The position numbers and the translations under genes are program-made. Below are positions 1 through 10,478 of a stretch of 64,000 nt of DNA, piece by piece (position 1 is the stretch's first letter; every line of letters begins with the position of its first letter). The notes beneath the pieces are model-generated. The model saw only the letters and a list, made by a program, of their open reading frames with translations, was not told where the DNA came from and searched no databases. Origin of the DNA: Galerina marginata (lineage: Eukaryota; Basidiomycota; Agaricomycetes; Agaricales; Galerinaceae). Where the stretch lies: contig JAECYW010000027.1 in NCBI GenBank assembly GCA_023014335.1, positions 1-64,000 of the forward strand, read 5' to 3'.

Positions 1-480
1 TTACAGATTCGTCGATAAGCAGAAAATTATATTCCAATAGCGGCATTTCATTCCCATAAATGCTAATTTCGAAGGCAGGCCCACAAGATGTGTTCTAATA
101 CACGAAGGGAAGGGCGTCAGCGGAACCTGAAAGTCGGAGCGTGGCTATTGCAATCTGTTACTACGAATATCTCAGATGGACATAATGGCAATGGGACGTG
201 AGACCAATTTGAAGATTAAAGGGGGCTTGCGAAAAGGAATAAACAGTTATTTGATACATTTGCACAGAAACAGCCTATCTTTGGTGACTTGGTCAAAGGT
301 CGGCATTATGAATTCCACTAAGGAAGAGCCCATCGCATTGAAAGGCTCGAAAGGGATGGTAATTTCAAATGAGAACCATACTGTACAATCAATCTATTAG
401 AGCCTATTTTTGCAATAGCCAAAGCTATTTTTAATAAAATCGTATTTGCCTCATCCGCCCAGACTGCGTTCAGAAAGCAA
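1..480. other. Window edge, non-coding, with a duplicated upstream segment
   Basis: No gene is supported here. Bases about 93-240 match 6411-6542 at high similarity (both contain the string tctgttact and end in attaaaggggg-like sequence). They are the left copy of the upstream flank of the duplicated membrane-protein unit. In the left copy this flank is separated from the gene by about 2.4 kb that includes a dispersed repeat; in the right copy the two are almost adjacent. The short plus-strand frame at 176-400 has no recognisable domain. Confidence 0.5.
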
Positions 481-1690
481 CTAGGCTCTCAAGCGAGGAG
501 GAAAAGACGGCTCTAGATCTAGGGCTCGGCTTAACGGAACCACCGGCCCGCTGTGGTGCCTGGATTTGGCTGGAACCGAGTTTTCGAAACCAATCAACCA
601 ATCTCCTGCCCTCCTGAGTCCTGCCCTCCGTTCGTCAGGACGATCCTCTTTGCCATCGTCGGCCATGTTGATTTGGACCTCGAAGTCAACATACCTGGTC
701 TCTCCTTTCTGGACTTAAACTCCTCGACGGTCATTTTCGCCTAGATGTTCGCCGCATCATCGCTCTGAATCTCTGAATCTCGACCTCCATTCCTCAGGAC
801 GGTCTTCCTCGCCATCGTCGGTTTCAGTGGCTCAGACATCGGAGTCGACGTACCCGCTTTCTCTGACCCCAACTTTCACGTTTGTGGACCGATTTTCGCC
901 TTCAGTTGTTTCCACCACGTCATCACCCTCAACCTCTCTTAGCGTCCCCTCAGGTATCATACGTGTTGCTTGTCGACAACGACTCTCGTATTTCCTTCCT
1001 CAAAGCCCTTGCTGACTTTGAATCTAAGCCTGCTCGATCCTCGTAGGTGGCTGTTTTTCCAGTGTTGACAACCACTGCTAGCATCCAGCCAATGTCCAAG
1101 TTTGGTTCGAAAGTTCGAACTTATGGTACTGTATCTTGGGCTCTGAGCTCACTAGGACTATCAACGCGGTGCCTCGAAAACCATTTCCCTGCCCTTCATG
1201 CATCAGGATCATCGTCTTCACTATCACTGGCCAAGTTGGTTCGTGTACCAAAGTGGGCATATCTACAGTCTCCTTGCTCGATCTCATGTTTAAACGGCGA
1301 GTTCTAGCCTTTGATCACTCTTACTCTTCGATCCGAACCTTTTTCTCTCAGGCGCTAACGGCTGCACCTGCAGCTTGATCTTCGTATACGGCTGTTTTTC
1401 TGACGTGGACAGCCGCTACTCAGACTCTCACTCAGACCTTAAGATGAATTTGAACGTTCGAACTTGCCTATCCTAAGGATTATTGACTCTTCTCGCGATA
1501 ACTCACATTATTTATTCCCTTCTTTAACGAACTCGCCAGGGCCTGTTTATGCTCCTTGGATACGTTTAGCTATCAAACATCATGCTTCCCCACTTCGGAG
1601 CTGGGAGTCTAGGAGCGGCCTGCCTCTCCTGCGTGCGACATATGCCGCTGATGCCGATACTCTTGAAGACGTCGAATAGTTCCTGTGCAT
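481..1690 (+). repeat. Dispersed repeat family, copy R1 (diverged)
   Basis: This is the most diverged copy of an unclassified family of about 1.2 kb. It shares the landmarks of the other copies in the same order: a start like ggaaccaccggcccgc, then ctgccctcc, then ccatcgtcgg, and near the end a segment like gccgctgatgccgatactc. The block starting ctcgccatcgtcgg appears more than once, so this copy has internal duplication. Its frames are short, broken and not shared with R2-R5. I see no terminal inverted repeats or long terminal repeats. It is probably a decayed non-autonomous mobile element, but the class cannot be set from this window. Confidence 0.55.
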
Positions 1691-2899
1691 AATGAGGACC
1701 TCGTTAAGGGAAGAGATTCTTATGTACGTAGGGTTAGCGTTACCACAGCCTTCAACGAATTTTGGTGTTGGGAAGTGGGAGTGGATGAATTGGGACGGGA
1801 CTACTGTATCTGGTTTTTTCGTCGCCCTTCAGTACTCAGCCCCGATCGCCAAAGTAGGCGGCGTAGTCTGAAGTCTGAGCTGACGAATCTGGAGGACGTT
1901 CAATGGAAGATGATTTCGTGTCTTGCGGGCTTTTTTCTTGGTGGCTTGGTCCCTGCAGCATTTACCGTCGAAGGCGGGTTCACTTGAACATTCTCGTGCG
2001 TACTGCGTCTTCGTCTGAGAATCTTTATTTTCGTGCTATGCTTAGGAAGCTGGGAAGATTGTATTCGTCGTCATTTTGGCACGATCTCGAGGGTCTTTAA
2101 GGAACTTTGACCACAGACCCGATACGGTACACATCTCAACCGTCCAGAGATCGAGTATTTTCTAGGAGCTTTAGATGACTGAAAAACAGCGGTAGGTGTT
2201 TTTTTTATTATACGTATATCTCTAACTGCTGGTTTGTTCTATTTTTTTTCGCTCCCATCTCTAAAGGGGATTCTTGGCGTCTACATCTCGTTACTTATTT
2301 CTGATTTTACAGTGTTATTTCCTAATCCGTTAGAAGAAGAATGATACGAAGGGAAAAACCGATTTTTGAATCCTTTTTGCCTACTGATGTGCACGCGGCC
2401 ACCGAACGACGCCGAGTTCAAGGTGGGATTTTTTGACTCATTGAAATATGTCGCTCTTGGACTGACAGTTTTCCCAGCCCAGAGTGAGACCTGTGATATC
2501 GGGTTTCAATCTGCGGAATGTTGTTTCGAAATCTAAAAGTTAAGTCCCTATACTTAAAGGTACCGTTGCCAAAGTTCTAGCGTTCACAACTCACTGACAA
2601 AGTCTACCCCAATGATTAAGACAATATCCCCGTCCACGAGTACAAAAATTCAGTCGCTTACCGCGATGGAAGCCTTTCGTGAGATAAATCACTGCGCAAG
2701 CGGACGCCGGATACTCTCCTATAATTATCTTCCATCACCTCCCTTCATGATCGGATAAAGACCAACAATTTCGAAACCTATATCTGGACGACGAAGAAAA
2801 GCAGGCATGAAATCTTCTCATGTCTGTATTATACATGATATTCGGATATGATGAGGTAACTTTCTTCAAATAACCCCTCCGGGCCCTCCCAACATGCGA
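1691..2899. other. Intergenic, no gene recognised
   Basis: About 1.2 kb lies between repeat R1 and the first membrane-protein gene. The short plus frames at 1685-2100 carry no recognisable domain. From about 2690 onward the sequence matches the stretch upstream of the second gene copy (6541 onward), so 2690-2899 is the duplicated promoter region. Confidence 0.5.
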
Positions 2900-2905
2900 T
2901 ATAAA
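2900..2905 (+). promoter_or_regulatory. TATA box of membrane-protein gene A
   Basis: TATAAA stands 55 nt before the start codon, within gcgatataaagac. The same motif stands 53 nt before the paralogue at 6796, so it is conserved in the duplicate. Confidence 0.55.
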
Positions 2906-2959
2906 GACGAACACTCTGGTTAAATTCTGCATCCCAAGCACATTTCACTGCACCCGACT

Positions 2960-4242
2960 ATGCCGCATTTACCGACAGCAGAACTACAAGTACCTAGTTC
3001 AATCCAATTGTCGGATTTGAAGTCTCTGCTTAACTCCGTCGTACTGAGTGCGTTCTTCATGGGTAAGTGTCCTATAATATTGTGTGTTCTGCGAGACAGA
3101 CTAATTAACGTTTTGTTAGGAATATATACCCTTATCTACTTTGGGACGCTCTACGTTTATTATCGTCAGTCAATACTTTTGTCATGCATTACAACCAAAC
3201 CGACAGTAATACCCTACCTCAACTCAGGTAAAGTGTCACAAGGCCGTATCGTCGTTTTTGCAATTACTTTACTTTATATCCTTAATATGGGCTCTTTCGC
3301 ATTCGCGTGGTGGTTTTCGGTCTGGTCTTTCCTGGATAATGGGCAAACACGGGAGGCTGCTTTTAGTTCAATGTTCAACTTGCCTCGCGGGGCCCATATT
3401 GCTAGCAATATCTTGACATTCTCTGAGCTGGTTGTCTCAGACGGTCTCCTGGTAAAGGAGCCACCTTCGTCAATCCACCCATTCACTGATTTACTGACAG
3501 GTCTGGCGATGTTTCCATGTTTGGAATCGATCACTGCGAGTAATTTTACTCCCACTTCTTCTTGTAGCGGCTGAATTTGGTGAGTTATCTTAACATTCAA
3601 ATTCCATTTAAATTGGCTTGACATGCCGAGCAGGCCTCTTCCTTTCATCCGTTATTTCTCTTCTTGCAGAGCATTTACGACCATCCTTGAAGAGTGCGCT
3701 AGTAGTGAATAAACTGGATGGTACTGGATATTTTGTATCCGCAGTGGCCAGTCTAACGCCCACTTTGCTTATTGCGTTTCGAATATATTCCTTCTCATGT
3801 AGCAATGGTATATCAAGCGGAAGATTCAAGCACATTGTCGAAACTTTGGTCGAGTCTTCTGTGATATACTCGGTGACACTATTCATTCAAGCGCTTTCTA
3901 CTGTGCTGCCATTTTCAGTAACAGACACCCGCCTTTCCGCTCTCCAAAGCTTCATTAATGCTCTTTCTATTCCGATTTTAGTGCGTTTAATTTTCTCTAC
4001 ACTGTCACCAAGCTTACGAAATTTTAACTCAGGGAGTGGTTCCAACCATCATGGTCGCTCGGGTGTACCTCTCAGCTGATGATACTCATCATTTTTCAAC
4101 AACTCACCGAATATCGGACCTCGCCTTTCAACGAGAAACAACGAGAAGAACTGATGATCTAGGAACCATTGACGAAGGTCATGCTGTAAAGGAGATGAAC
4201 GCCGTTTTTGTTTCTGGAGCAGGAGAAAATGGCCCAGCGTAA
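2960..4242 (+). CDS. Multi-pass membrane protein, copy A (335 aa, 6 exons)
   Basis: Exons are 2960-3062, 3120-3164, 3228-3451, 3501-3579, 3634-3980 and 4033-4242. Together they give 1008 nt, a clean frame and GT-AG introns of 49-63 nt. The protein has about seven hydrophobic segments. It carries signatures common in a large agaricomycete family of unknown function: GIYTLIYFGT after TM1, the SDGLLVWRCFHVW motif across the exon 3/4 junction, an LVESS..YS helix, and a GVVPTIMVARV motif at the last membrane exit. The tail is hydrophilic and Ser/Thr-rich. This family is often described as serpentine or receptor-like, but no ligand or partner is known to me. The ATG was chosen because the paralogue starts at the same place and a TATA box lies 55 nt upstream. 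The gene appears intact. Confidence 0.85.
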
Positions 4243-4562
4243 ACGAAACAACGCCACCTGTGTTCAGCTTCCCCTACACTCCGCATCCAATTGAATTTAG
4301 CAGACAATAATGTATCTTAGAACTGGATAAAAAATGCTCGGGTACCCATGAGATTTAACCTACAGTAACGAGATGACTTCGTGGCTTTACTTCTTGTTCA
4401 TTTATTGGACAGTGTTGACTGACATTCACGAAACTGGATTCCCTGTTCTATCGAGGCCGAGCTTGGTCTCCAGGTGGGCAACTCATCATAGCCATCATTT
4501 AGTTTAGAGACAAAGGGGAAGTACGTCTTCATTGCTCTAAGATTCATGAGAATTCATTAATT
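4243..4562. other. Intergenic spacer
   Basis: This spacer separates membrane gene A from the truncated MADS copy. No coding signal or repeat was recognised. It is not closely similar to the shorter spacer at 8024-8284 in the right-hand unit. Confidence 0.4.
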
Positions 4563-5204
4563 TGTCACCACCACTCGAGTCGTCGTCGTCTCCCTTCAGG
4601 CTGCCCAACGGTCAATTTGAGTTAACACTGACATCCATCGCCACCGATCCTAGGCCACCGCTTGCAGTATTACCTGCGCGACCTCGTTCGTTACGGCCTG
4701 CCGCCGCCGCCTCCTCCTCCACGCTCCCAGGAGGTGGTTTCTCGATTGGACGTATTGGAATTAGGGTTGTTGGGGTTGCCAGAGAGGAAGTAAAGCAAGT
4801 TACTGCCGCTCCCTGGGCCATCAGGACCGGCGGACTGGGAGGAACTTGCTTGCGGGGCGGATACTGGGAAGGCGGATGTTAGTTAGAGTCTGAAATGAAC
4901 GGTGAATAATTATTTGATATGAGGAAAAAAAATGCGAAAGGTAATAAAGGAGATAACGGAGTAAGAACAAATAATTGTTGAGAAATAAATAAGGGAAGAA
5001 TGGGAAATGGGCAGGAAACGAAAACGAACTGATGGCGAAAACGAAATGAATATTAAAGAGAGGAAAAAGTTGACTGACCTGAGCTTGATGGTCCAGAAGG
5101 AGAAGACGACGGAGGACCACCTCCACCATTACTATGGAGTGGCCAATCCAATCCAACGAGGCTCGGCCCCAAAGGCGTCTGACCATGGTGTCGACTCTAA
5201 TCAT
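4563..5204 (-). pseudogene. 3' fragment of a duplicated MADS-box gene
   Basis: This stretch is collinear with the last two exons and final intron of the intact MADS gene (about 8390-9040). Shared stretches include tgcagtattacctgc and gaggaccacctccaccatta. It lacks the whole MADS domain, the 5' exons and the last roughly 100 nt of the coding end. Similarity stops abruptly at about 5204, where repeat R2 begins, so the 5' part was either lost when R2 arrived or never copied. A DNA-binding MADS protein cannot be made from it. Confidence 0.8.
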
Positions 5205-5214
5205 GGGCGAGGGC

Positions 5215-6355
5215 GAGGTTGGGCGAGGGCGAAGATTGCGCCATGGGCTTACCGGAACCGCCGGCCCGCGACTGTGCCTGGTTTTTCGCGTTCTCAAAAA
5301 CAGTTTCCTGCCCTCCTTTCTTTCGATCGATTCTCCTCGCCATCGTCGGCGTTCACACATCGAAGTCTACGTATAAGTCTTCCTTCCTGCAACTTTCATA
5401 TCACTTCAAAACTTTGATCTACGCGTGCGGATGTACCTGCAGCTCGATCTTCGTGCGGATTTTCTTGTCGGCAGCTGCTGCTTGTAACCCCTCATTTCAC
5501 TTCTTACCGCGTCAGGCCTGGGAGTCGAGGACCATCCGTTGTCGACGTTATGAGTATTTACATGCGGGCTGGACCTTGTCCCGACGCCAGGTTTTTGAAA
5601 CTCGTGCCATCGATTACGCCGATGCCGCTGCCAGCGTGTAGAAGTCGAAGACGACAAGGACCGCAGGATTCCGTTGTTATAGCATGGACGTCCTGACGTC
5701 GATGACGCTGCAGTTCCATGAGTGAAGGAAGGCGGGAGGCAATAATACGAATGGTATTTTGGCTGAGTGGACCTGAGGACCAGGCGCGAGAACGGAAGTT
5801 CGGTGGTAGATGGCTGGTGGAGGTGGCGGGTGGCGTTAAGAAGAACCTTCCCTTGCTCTTGGAGCAGGAGGATGTATGCGCTGGAGGAGAGGGATGGGAT
5901 GACATTGAACCTGCGCTGCTCGCTGCTCACCGTGCCGGGTGGGGTTGGGGGTTTGAACGTTGATGTCTGGATATGGAAATGTCTACATTCCCCGGATTCC
6001 GTTCGTCAGGATGTACCCCTCGCCATCGTCGGCTAGGGTGGTTAGTACTTTGGACTTTGCCTATCCGCCCTCTCCTCCTTCAACTTTCGCATTTTGGGCT
6101 CGATTTGCTTTCGCTTACCTGCTCAAATTTGGACGGTTTCCCCAGTACCAGTGGACCTCTGAACGGGTGTACCTGCGGCCCGACCTTCGTAGAGGTTCTT
6201 CGTCTGACGTTGGCAGTTGCTATTCGTACCATCATTCATCCTGCAAGATCAGTTCCTAGGTCCAAACCCACTCTTCACTCTATCCAAACGATAGTTGACC
6301 CTCCTCGTGATACGTCATGCCCCTCATTCGCGTTTTCACTGGATTAGGCTGGCCC
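5215..6355 (+). repeat. Dispersed repeat family, copy R2
   Basis: This is a near-complete copy of the unclassified repeat. It runs from a GC-rich start (cttaccggaaccgccggccc) through a ggcctgggagtcgagg block and a tcgattacgccg block to an end like gcgttttcactggattagg. Copy R4 (60930-62130, minus strand) follows it along the whole length. Its left border is the breakpoint of the MADS fragment and its right border abuts the second duplicated unit. It therefore marks the junction of the segmental duplication. No transposase or reverse transcriptase is visible in it. Confidence 0.7.
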
Positions 6356-6410
6356 ACAGGATTGAGTACCGTAATTTTAGAGGGACGTAACCTGAGCATT
6401 TCTCAAGCGT

Positions 6411-6795
6411 CCTAATACACGAAGGGAAGGACGCCCGCGGAACCTGAAAGTCAGAGTGTGGTTGTTGCAATCTGTTACTGCAAATATTTCAGGAAACAAT
6501 GGTGATGGGAGGTGGGACACAATTCGATAATTAAAGGGGAAAAGTCAGTGCGCAATCGGAGTCTTTCCTATAATTAATTTCCGTCACTTCCCTTCATGAT
6601 CGGACAAACGCCAACAACTTCGAAATCTACACATATCTCGAAGATGATGAAAAGCAGGCACCGCTTCTCATGTCGGTATTGTACGTGATATCTGGATATG
6701 ATCAACTGCCTTGCAAATACGCTCTCCTAACATATGATATAAAGATGTACCCTGTTTAAATCTTGCTTCCCAAACACATTTCACCGCGCCTGACT
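6411..6795 (+). promoter_or_regulatory. Upstream region of membrane gene B with TATA box
   Basis: This is the duplicated upstream flank. Bases 6411-6542 match 93-240, and 6541-6795 match about 2690-2959. TATAAA lies at 6738-6743, 53 nt before the start codon. Conservation of the spacing in both copies supports it as the core promoter. Confidence 0.5.
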
Positions 6796-8023
6796 ATGCC
6801 GCATGTACCCACAGCAGAACTACAGGTACCCACTTCAGTCCAATTGTCGGAACTCAAGTCTTTGCTTAATTCCGTCGTACTGACTGCGTTCTTTATGGGT
6901 ACGTGTCCTGCGATATTGTGTGTCCTGCCAGGCAGACTAATCGACATTTTGTTAGGAATCTATACCCTCATCTACTTTGGCACGCTCTCCGTGTATTATC
7001 GTCAGTCAATATCTTTGTCGCGCACTACATGCCAAACAAACAGTAATACCCTACCTTAATTGCAGGCAAAGTATCACAAGGCCGTATTGTCGTTTTTGCA
7101 ATTACTTTGCTTTACATCCTCAATACAGGCTCTTTCGCATTGACGTGGTGGTGTTCGGTCTGGTCTTTCCTGGATAACGGGCAAACACGGGAGACTGCTT
7201 TTAGTTCAATGTTCAACTTGCCTCGCGGGGCCCATATTGCTACCAGCATCTTGACATTCTCCGAACTGGTTCTGTCAGACGGTCTCCTGGTAAAGGAGCC
7301 ACCAATGTTCAGCCACCCATCCACTGATTTACTGGCAGGTCTGGCGATGTTTCCATGTTTGGAATCGATCACTGCGAGTAATTTTACTTCCACTTCTTCT
7401 TGTAGTGGCTGAATTTGGTGAGTTATCTTAACGTTAAAATCCGATTTAAACAGGCTGGACCTGCCAAGCAGGCCTCTTCCTTTCATCCGTTATTGCCCTT
7501 CTGGCAGAACATCTACGACCATCCTTGAAGAGTGCGCTAGTAGTGAATGGACTAGATGGTACCGGATATTTTGTATCCGCGGTGGCAAGTCTAACGCCAA
7601 CTTCGCTTATTGCGTTTCGAATATATTCCGTCTCACGTAGCAGTGGTATGCCAAGCGGGAGATTCCAGCATATTGTCGAAATCTTGGTCGAGTCTTCTGT
7701 GGTGTACTCGATGGCACTATTCATACAAGCGCTTTCGACTGTGCTGCCATTTGAGGTAACAAACACCCGACTTTCCGCCCTCCAAAGCTTCATTTATAAT
7801 CTTTGTATTCCAATTTTAGTGCGTATAATTTTCTCTACACTTCCATCAAGTTTACGAAATTTTAACTCAGGGAGTGGTTCCAACCATCATGGTCGCTCGG
7901 GTGTACCTTTCAGCTGATGATACTCAGCACTTGTCGATAATTCACCAATTATCGGACATCGCCTTTCAACGACAAACAATGAGGAGAACTGATGATCTAG
8001 GAACCATTGACAAAAGCCACTAG
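6796..8023 (+). CDS. Multi-pass membrane protein, copy B (316 aa, 6 exons)
   Basis: This is a paralogue of the gene at 2960. Exons are 6796-6898, 6956-7000, 7066-7289, 7339-7417, 7472-7818 and 7871-8023. The first five exons have exactly the same lengths as in copy A, and most residues are identical. The same VWRCFHVW and VVPTIMVARV motifs are present. The last exon differs: after the shared DLGTID the frame ends at SH-stop, so the tail is 19 residues shorter than in copy A and lacks its final hydrophilic segment. All splice sites are kept and substitutions look mild, so both copies are probably functional. The role is unknown beyond being an integral membrane protein. Confidence 0.85.
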
Positions 8024-8057
8024 AGTTTACGAGGAAGGAATGAGGAGACAAAAGCGA

Positions 8058-8090
8058 ATAGAGGTAGATGCAAATAGAGGTAGATGCAAA
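8058..8090. repeat. Short tandem duplication
   Basis: A unit of about 15 bp (agaggtagatgcaaat) is repeated twice, just 3' of membrane gene B. Confidence 0.6.
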
Positions 8091-8284
8091 TTTAAAGTGA
8101 ATTTTAGATGCGATGTGCTACGACTACGAAAGGAAAGTAACAGCGGTGATAGGCTAAAATGGTGTAAAGCTTTGAATTATGTCCGTTGCGATTGTTATTT
8201 AGAGTTTGGACTTGTCCAGGAGAGAATACAGACGACGAAGAATATAACGCACTCAAACAAAGAAAAAATAGCTGCCAGAACAAA

Positions 8285-10478
8285 TCACCCCCTGTCCTTC
8301 TTTCCTTTCTTCGAACTGTCAGCACCACGCACGCTCCCGTTCATGCTCTCAGGAGACGCCAATATCCCCCCGGAACCGTTCAGCCCGACGTCGTCCTCGC
8401 CTTTCAGGGTACTCAACGGTCGCTTGGAGTCACCGCTGATATCCATCGCCATCGATCCTAGGCCACTGCTTGCAGTATTACCTGCACGACCCCGTTCGTT
8501 AACGCTGAAGACATCATTTCCAGCTGGCCCAGCGCCTCCACCTCCACGCTCCCAGGAGGTGGAATCTCGGTTCGACGTATTGGAATTGGAATTAGAATTG
8601 TTGGGGTTACCAGAAAGGAATTCGAGCCAGTTTCCGCCGTTCCCTAGGCCGTCGGGACCGGCGGACTGGGAGGAGGTTGCTGATGGAGCGGATACTGGGA
8701 AGGCGGGTGTCAGTTAGAGTCTGAAATGAACGGTGAATAATTATTCGAGATGAGGACAACGGATAAGAAGAATAATAAAGGAGAGAACGGAGCGAGAGCA
8801 GAGAATTGTTGAGAAATAAATAAAGGAAGAATGGGAGGTGGGCCGGAAACGAAAACGAACCGATGGCGAAAACGAAATAAATGTAAAAGGGAGGAAGAAG
8901 TGGACTGACCTGAGCTTGATGGTCCAGAAGGAGCAGACGACGGAGGACCACCTCCACCATTACCATGGACAGGCCAATCCAATCCAACGAGGCTCGGTCC
9001 CAACGGCGCCTGACCATGATGTCGACTCTGATCATCAGCGTCTAGAAAACCCGCGAACGGGTCGCCAGATCCATTCGATTGAGATGAATTTGGACCGGGG
9101 GCATTCCGCATCATACTAGAGTACATGCCGGGATTTTCATATGACGAAGAGCCAGTGCTGCCAGTGCGTGGTGGTAATCCGAAGCCTGATCCGCCCCCGC
9201 CACCCCTCGAGGATGGACCTCGGGGGAAGTCGGATTGGAGAGGGATGAATGAAGGTGGAGGAGACTGGTGCGACGAAGATACGGGGAAGAAGGGTGCGTA
9301 CTGCGGGCCTGAGTGGTGCTGGCCTCCGTTCTGGTTGTGGTGTGGGTTGTGGTGCTGCGAGGAAGAGTGGTGGCCGTGACCGTATTGACCTGAGCGGTTG
9401 CTGAAACCTGTTGAGTTTTGTCCGTAATAATAGTTTCCGTTGTTAGGGTCGTCTGAGGGAGACCTGCTATGCCCTTGATGAAGGCTGAGCCGGGTTGAGC
9501 TGCGCCTATTCGAGGAATCTCGCATGTCGAGACTGCGACTGTTCGAAACGGGCAATGTGGGCCCGCCACTGGATTGGCTGCTGATACCGTGCAAAGACAG
9601 CGGCGGCGGCTGAGGTATGGACAGATTTCGATGGGCAGGTGATGTATATTCGTTCTTGAGGAAGGTCAGATTGAGAAAAGGAAGGATAAATGAGCCACGT
9701 ACACTGCTGGTAACCATGTCTGACGGTGGTTTCAGCTTTCCATCGTGTCTCCGCTTGCTTCGAGCTGGCGTATCTTCGTCGTCGTCTTCATCATCATCGT
9801 CTCCTTCACCGATCGCGCCGAGTTTCGTGAGGCTGTTACCTGCGAAATCCTGAGGTCCACGAGTGTCTTTCTCGCCGTCGTGCTGGTGATTGACGATAAG
9901 GATTAGAATGACAGCAGCGATGAATGAGCGGAACTTACCCGGAGATGACGCTGCACGATGTCGTGAATGTCGGCAGAGCCGTACTGGTAGAGCTTTAAAT
10001 GATGCCCTGGTCGTTCTTCTGCAGAGTGTTGATAAAAATAGACCGTGTCAGAAGAATGCCCAGATTGTGGTGGCGGTGGGGGCAAGTACTGACCGAAGAT
10101 GATAACGGCGACATCAACAGAGCATAGCACACCAAGTTCGTATGCTTTCTTGAAGAGCCCGTTCTTTCGCTGGGGGAAATGGGAGGCAAGCAAGAACGGC
10201 GCCAACGATGAACGCAGATAAGAATAAGACGGAGATGCCAAGCAAATGAGCACAAAAATAGCGACAAAAAAATGCGACTTTACTGACCTTTAAAAAAGTG
10301 ACAGAACGGTTTCGTTCGTGCTAAGTATAAGTCAGGGTAAGCGAGATGGCTAAACGAGAGGATATGGAGTATAATTGGAGAGGAGGACGAGGGGACGCAG
10401 GGTGGGGAGGACGGTAATAGTCGAAATGCAAAAAACACGTACAGTGATGGGTTGTATTTCGATCTTTTTTCTGCCCAT
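8285..10478 (-). CDS. MADS-box transcription factor, MEF2/RLM1 type
   Basis: The start codon is at 10478. Exon 1 encodes MGRKKIEIQPIT, exon 2 (about 10317-10285) HERNRSVTFLK, exon 3 (10169-10094) RKNGLFKKAYELGVLC and the following VAVIIF, and exon 4 LKLYQYGSADIHDIVQRHLR. Together they make a complete MADS plus MEF2-type domain of about 75 residues. The next exon begins HDGEKDTRGPQDFAGN, a conserved motif of fungal RLM1 homologues, followed by an acidic run and a basic KRRR-like segment. The long C-terminal part is rich in Ser, Gly, His and Asn, as expected for a disordered activation region. The last exon runs to TGA at 8285-8287. In yeast, the family member Rlm1 binds CTA(A/T)4TAG sites downstream of the cell-wall integrity MAP kinase; that role here is inferred from family only. 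A partial copy lies at 4563-5204. Confidence 0.88.

Noticed and set aside
8007..8717. A 236-codon plus-strand open frame
   Set aside because: It runs antisense across the last exon of the well-supported MADS gene, and its composition reflects that exon; no domain or start support.
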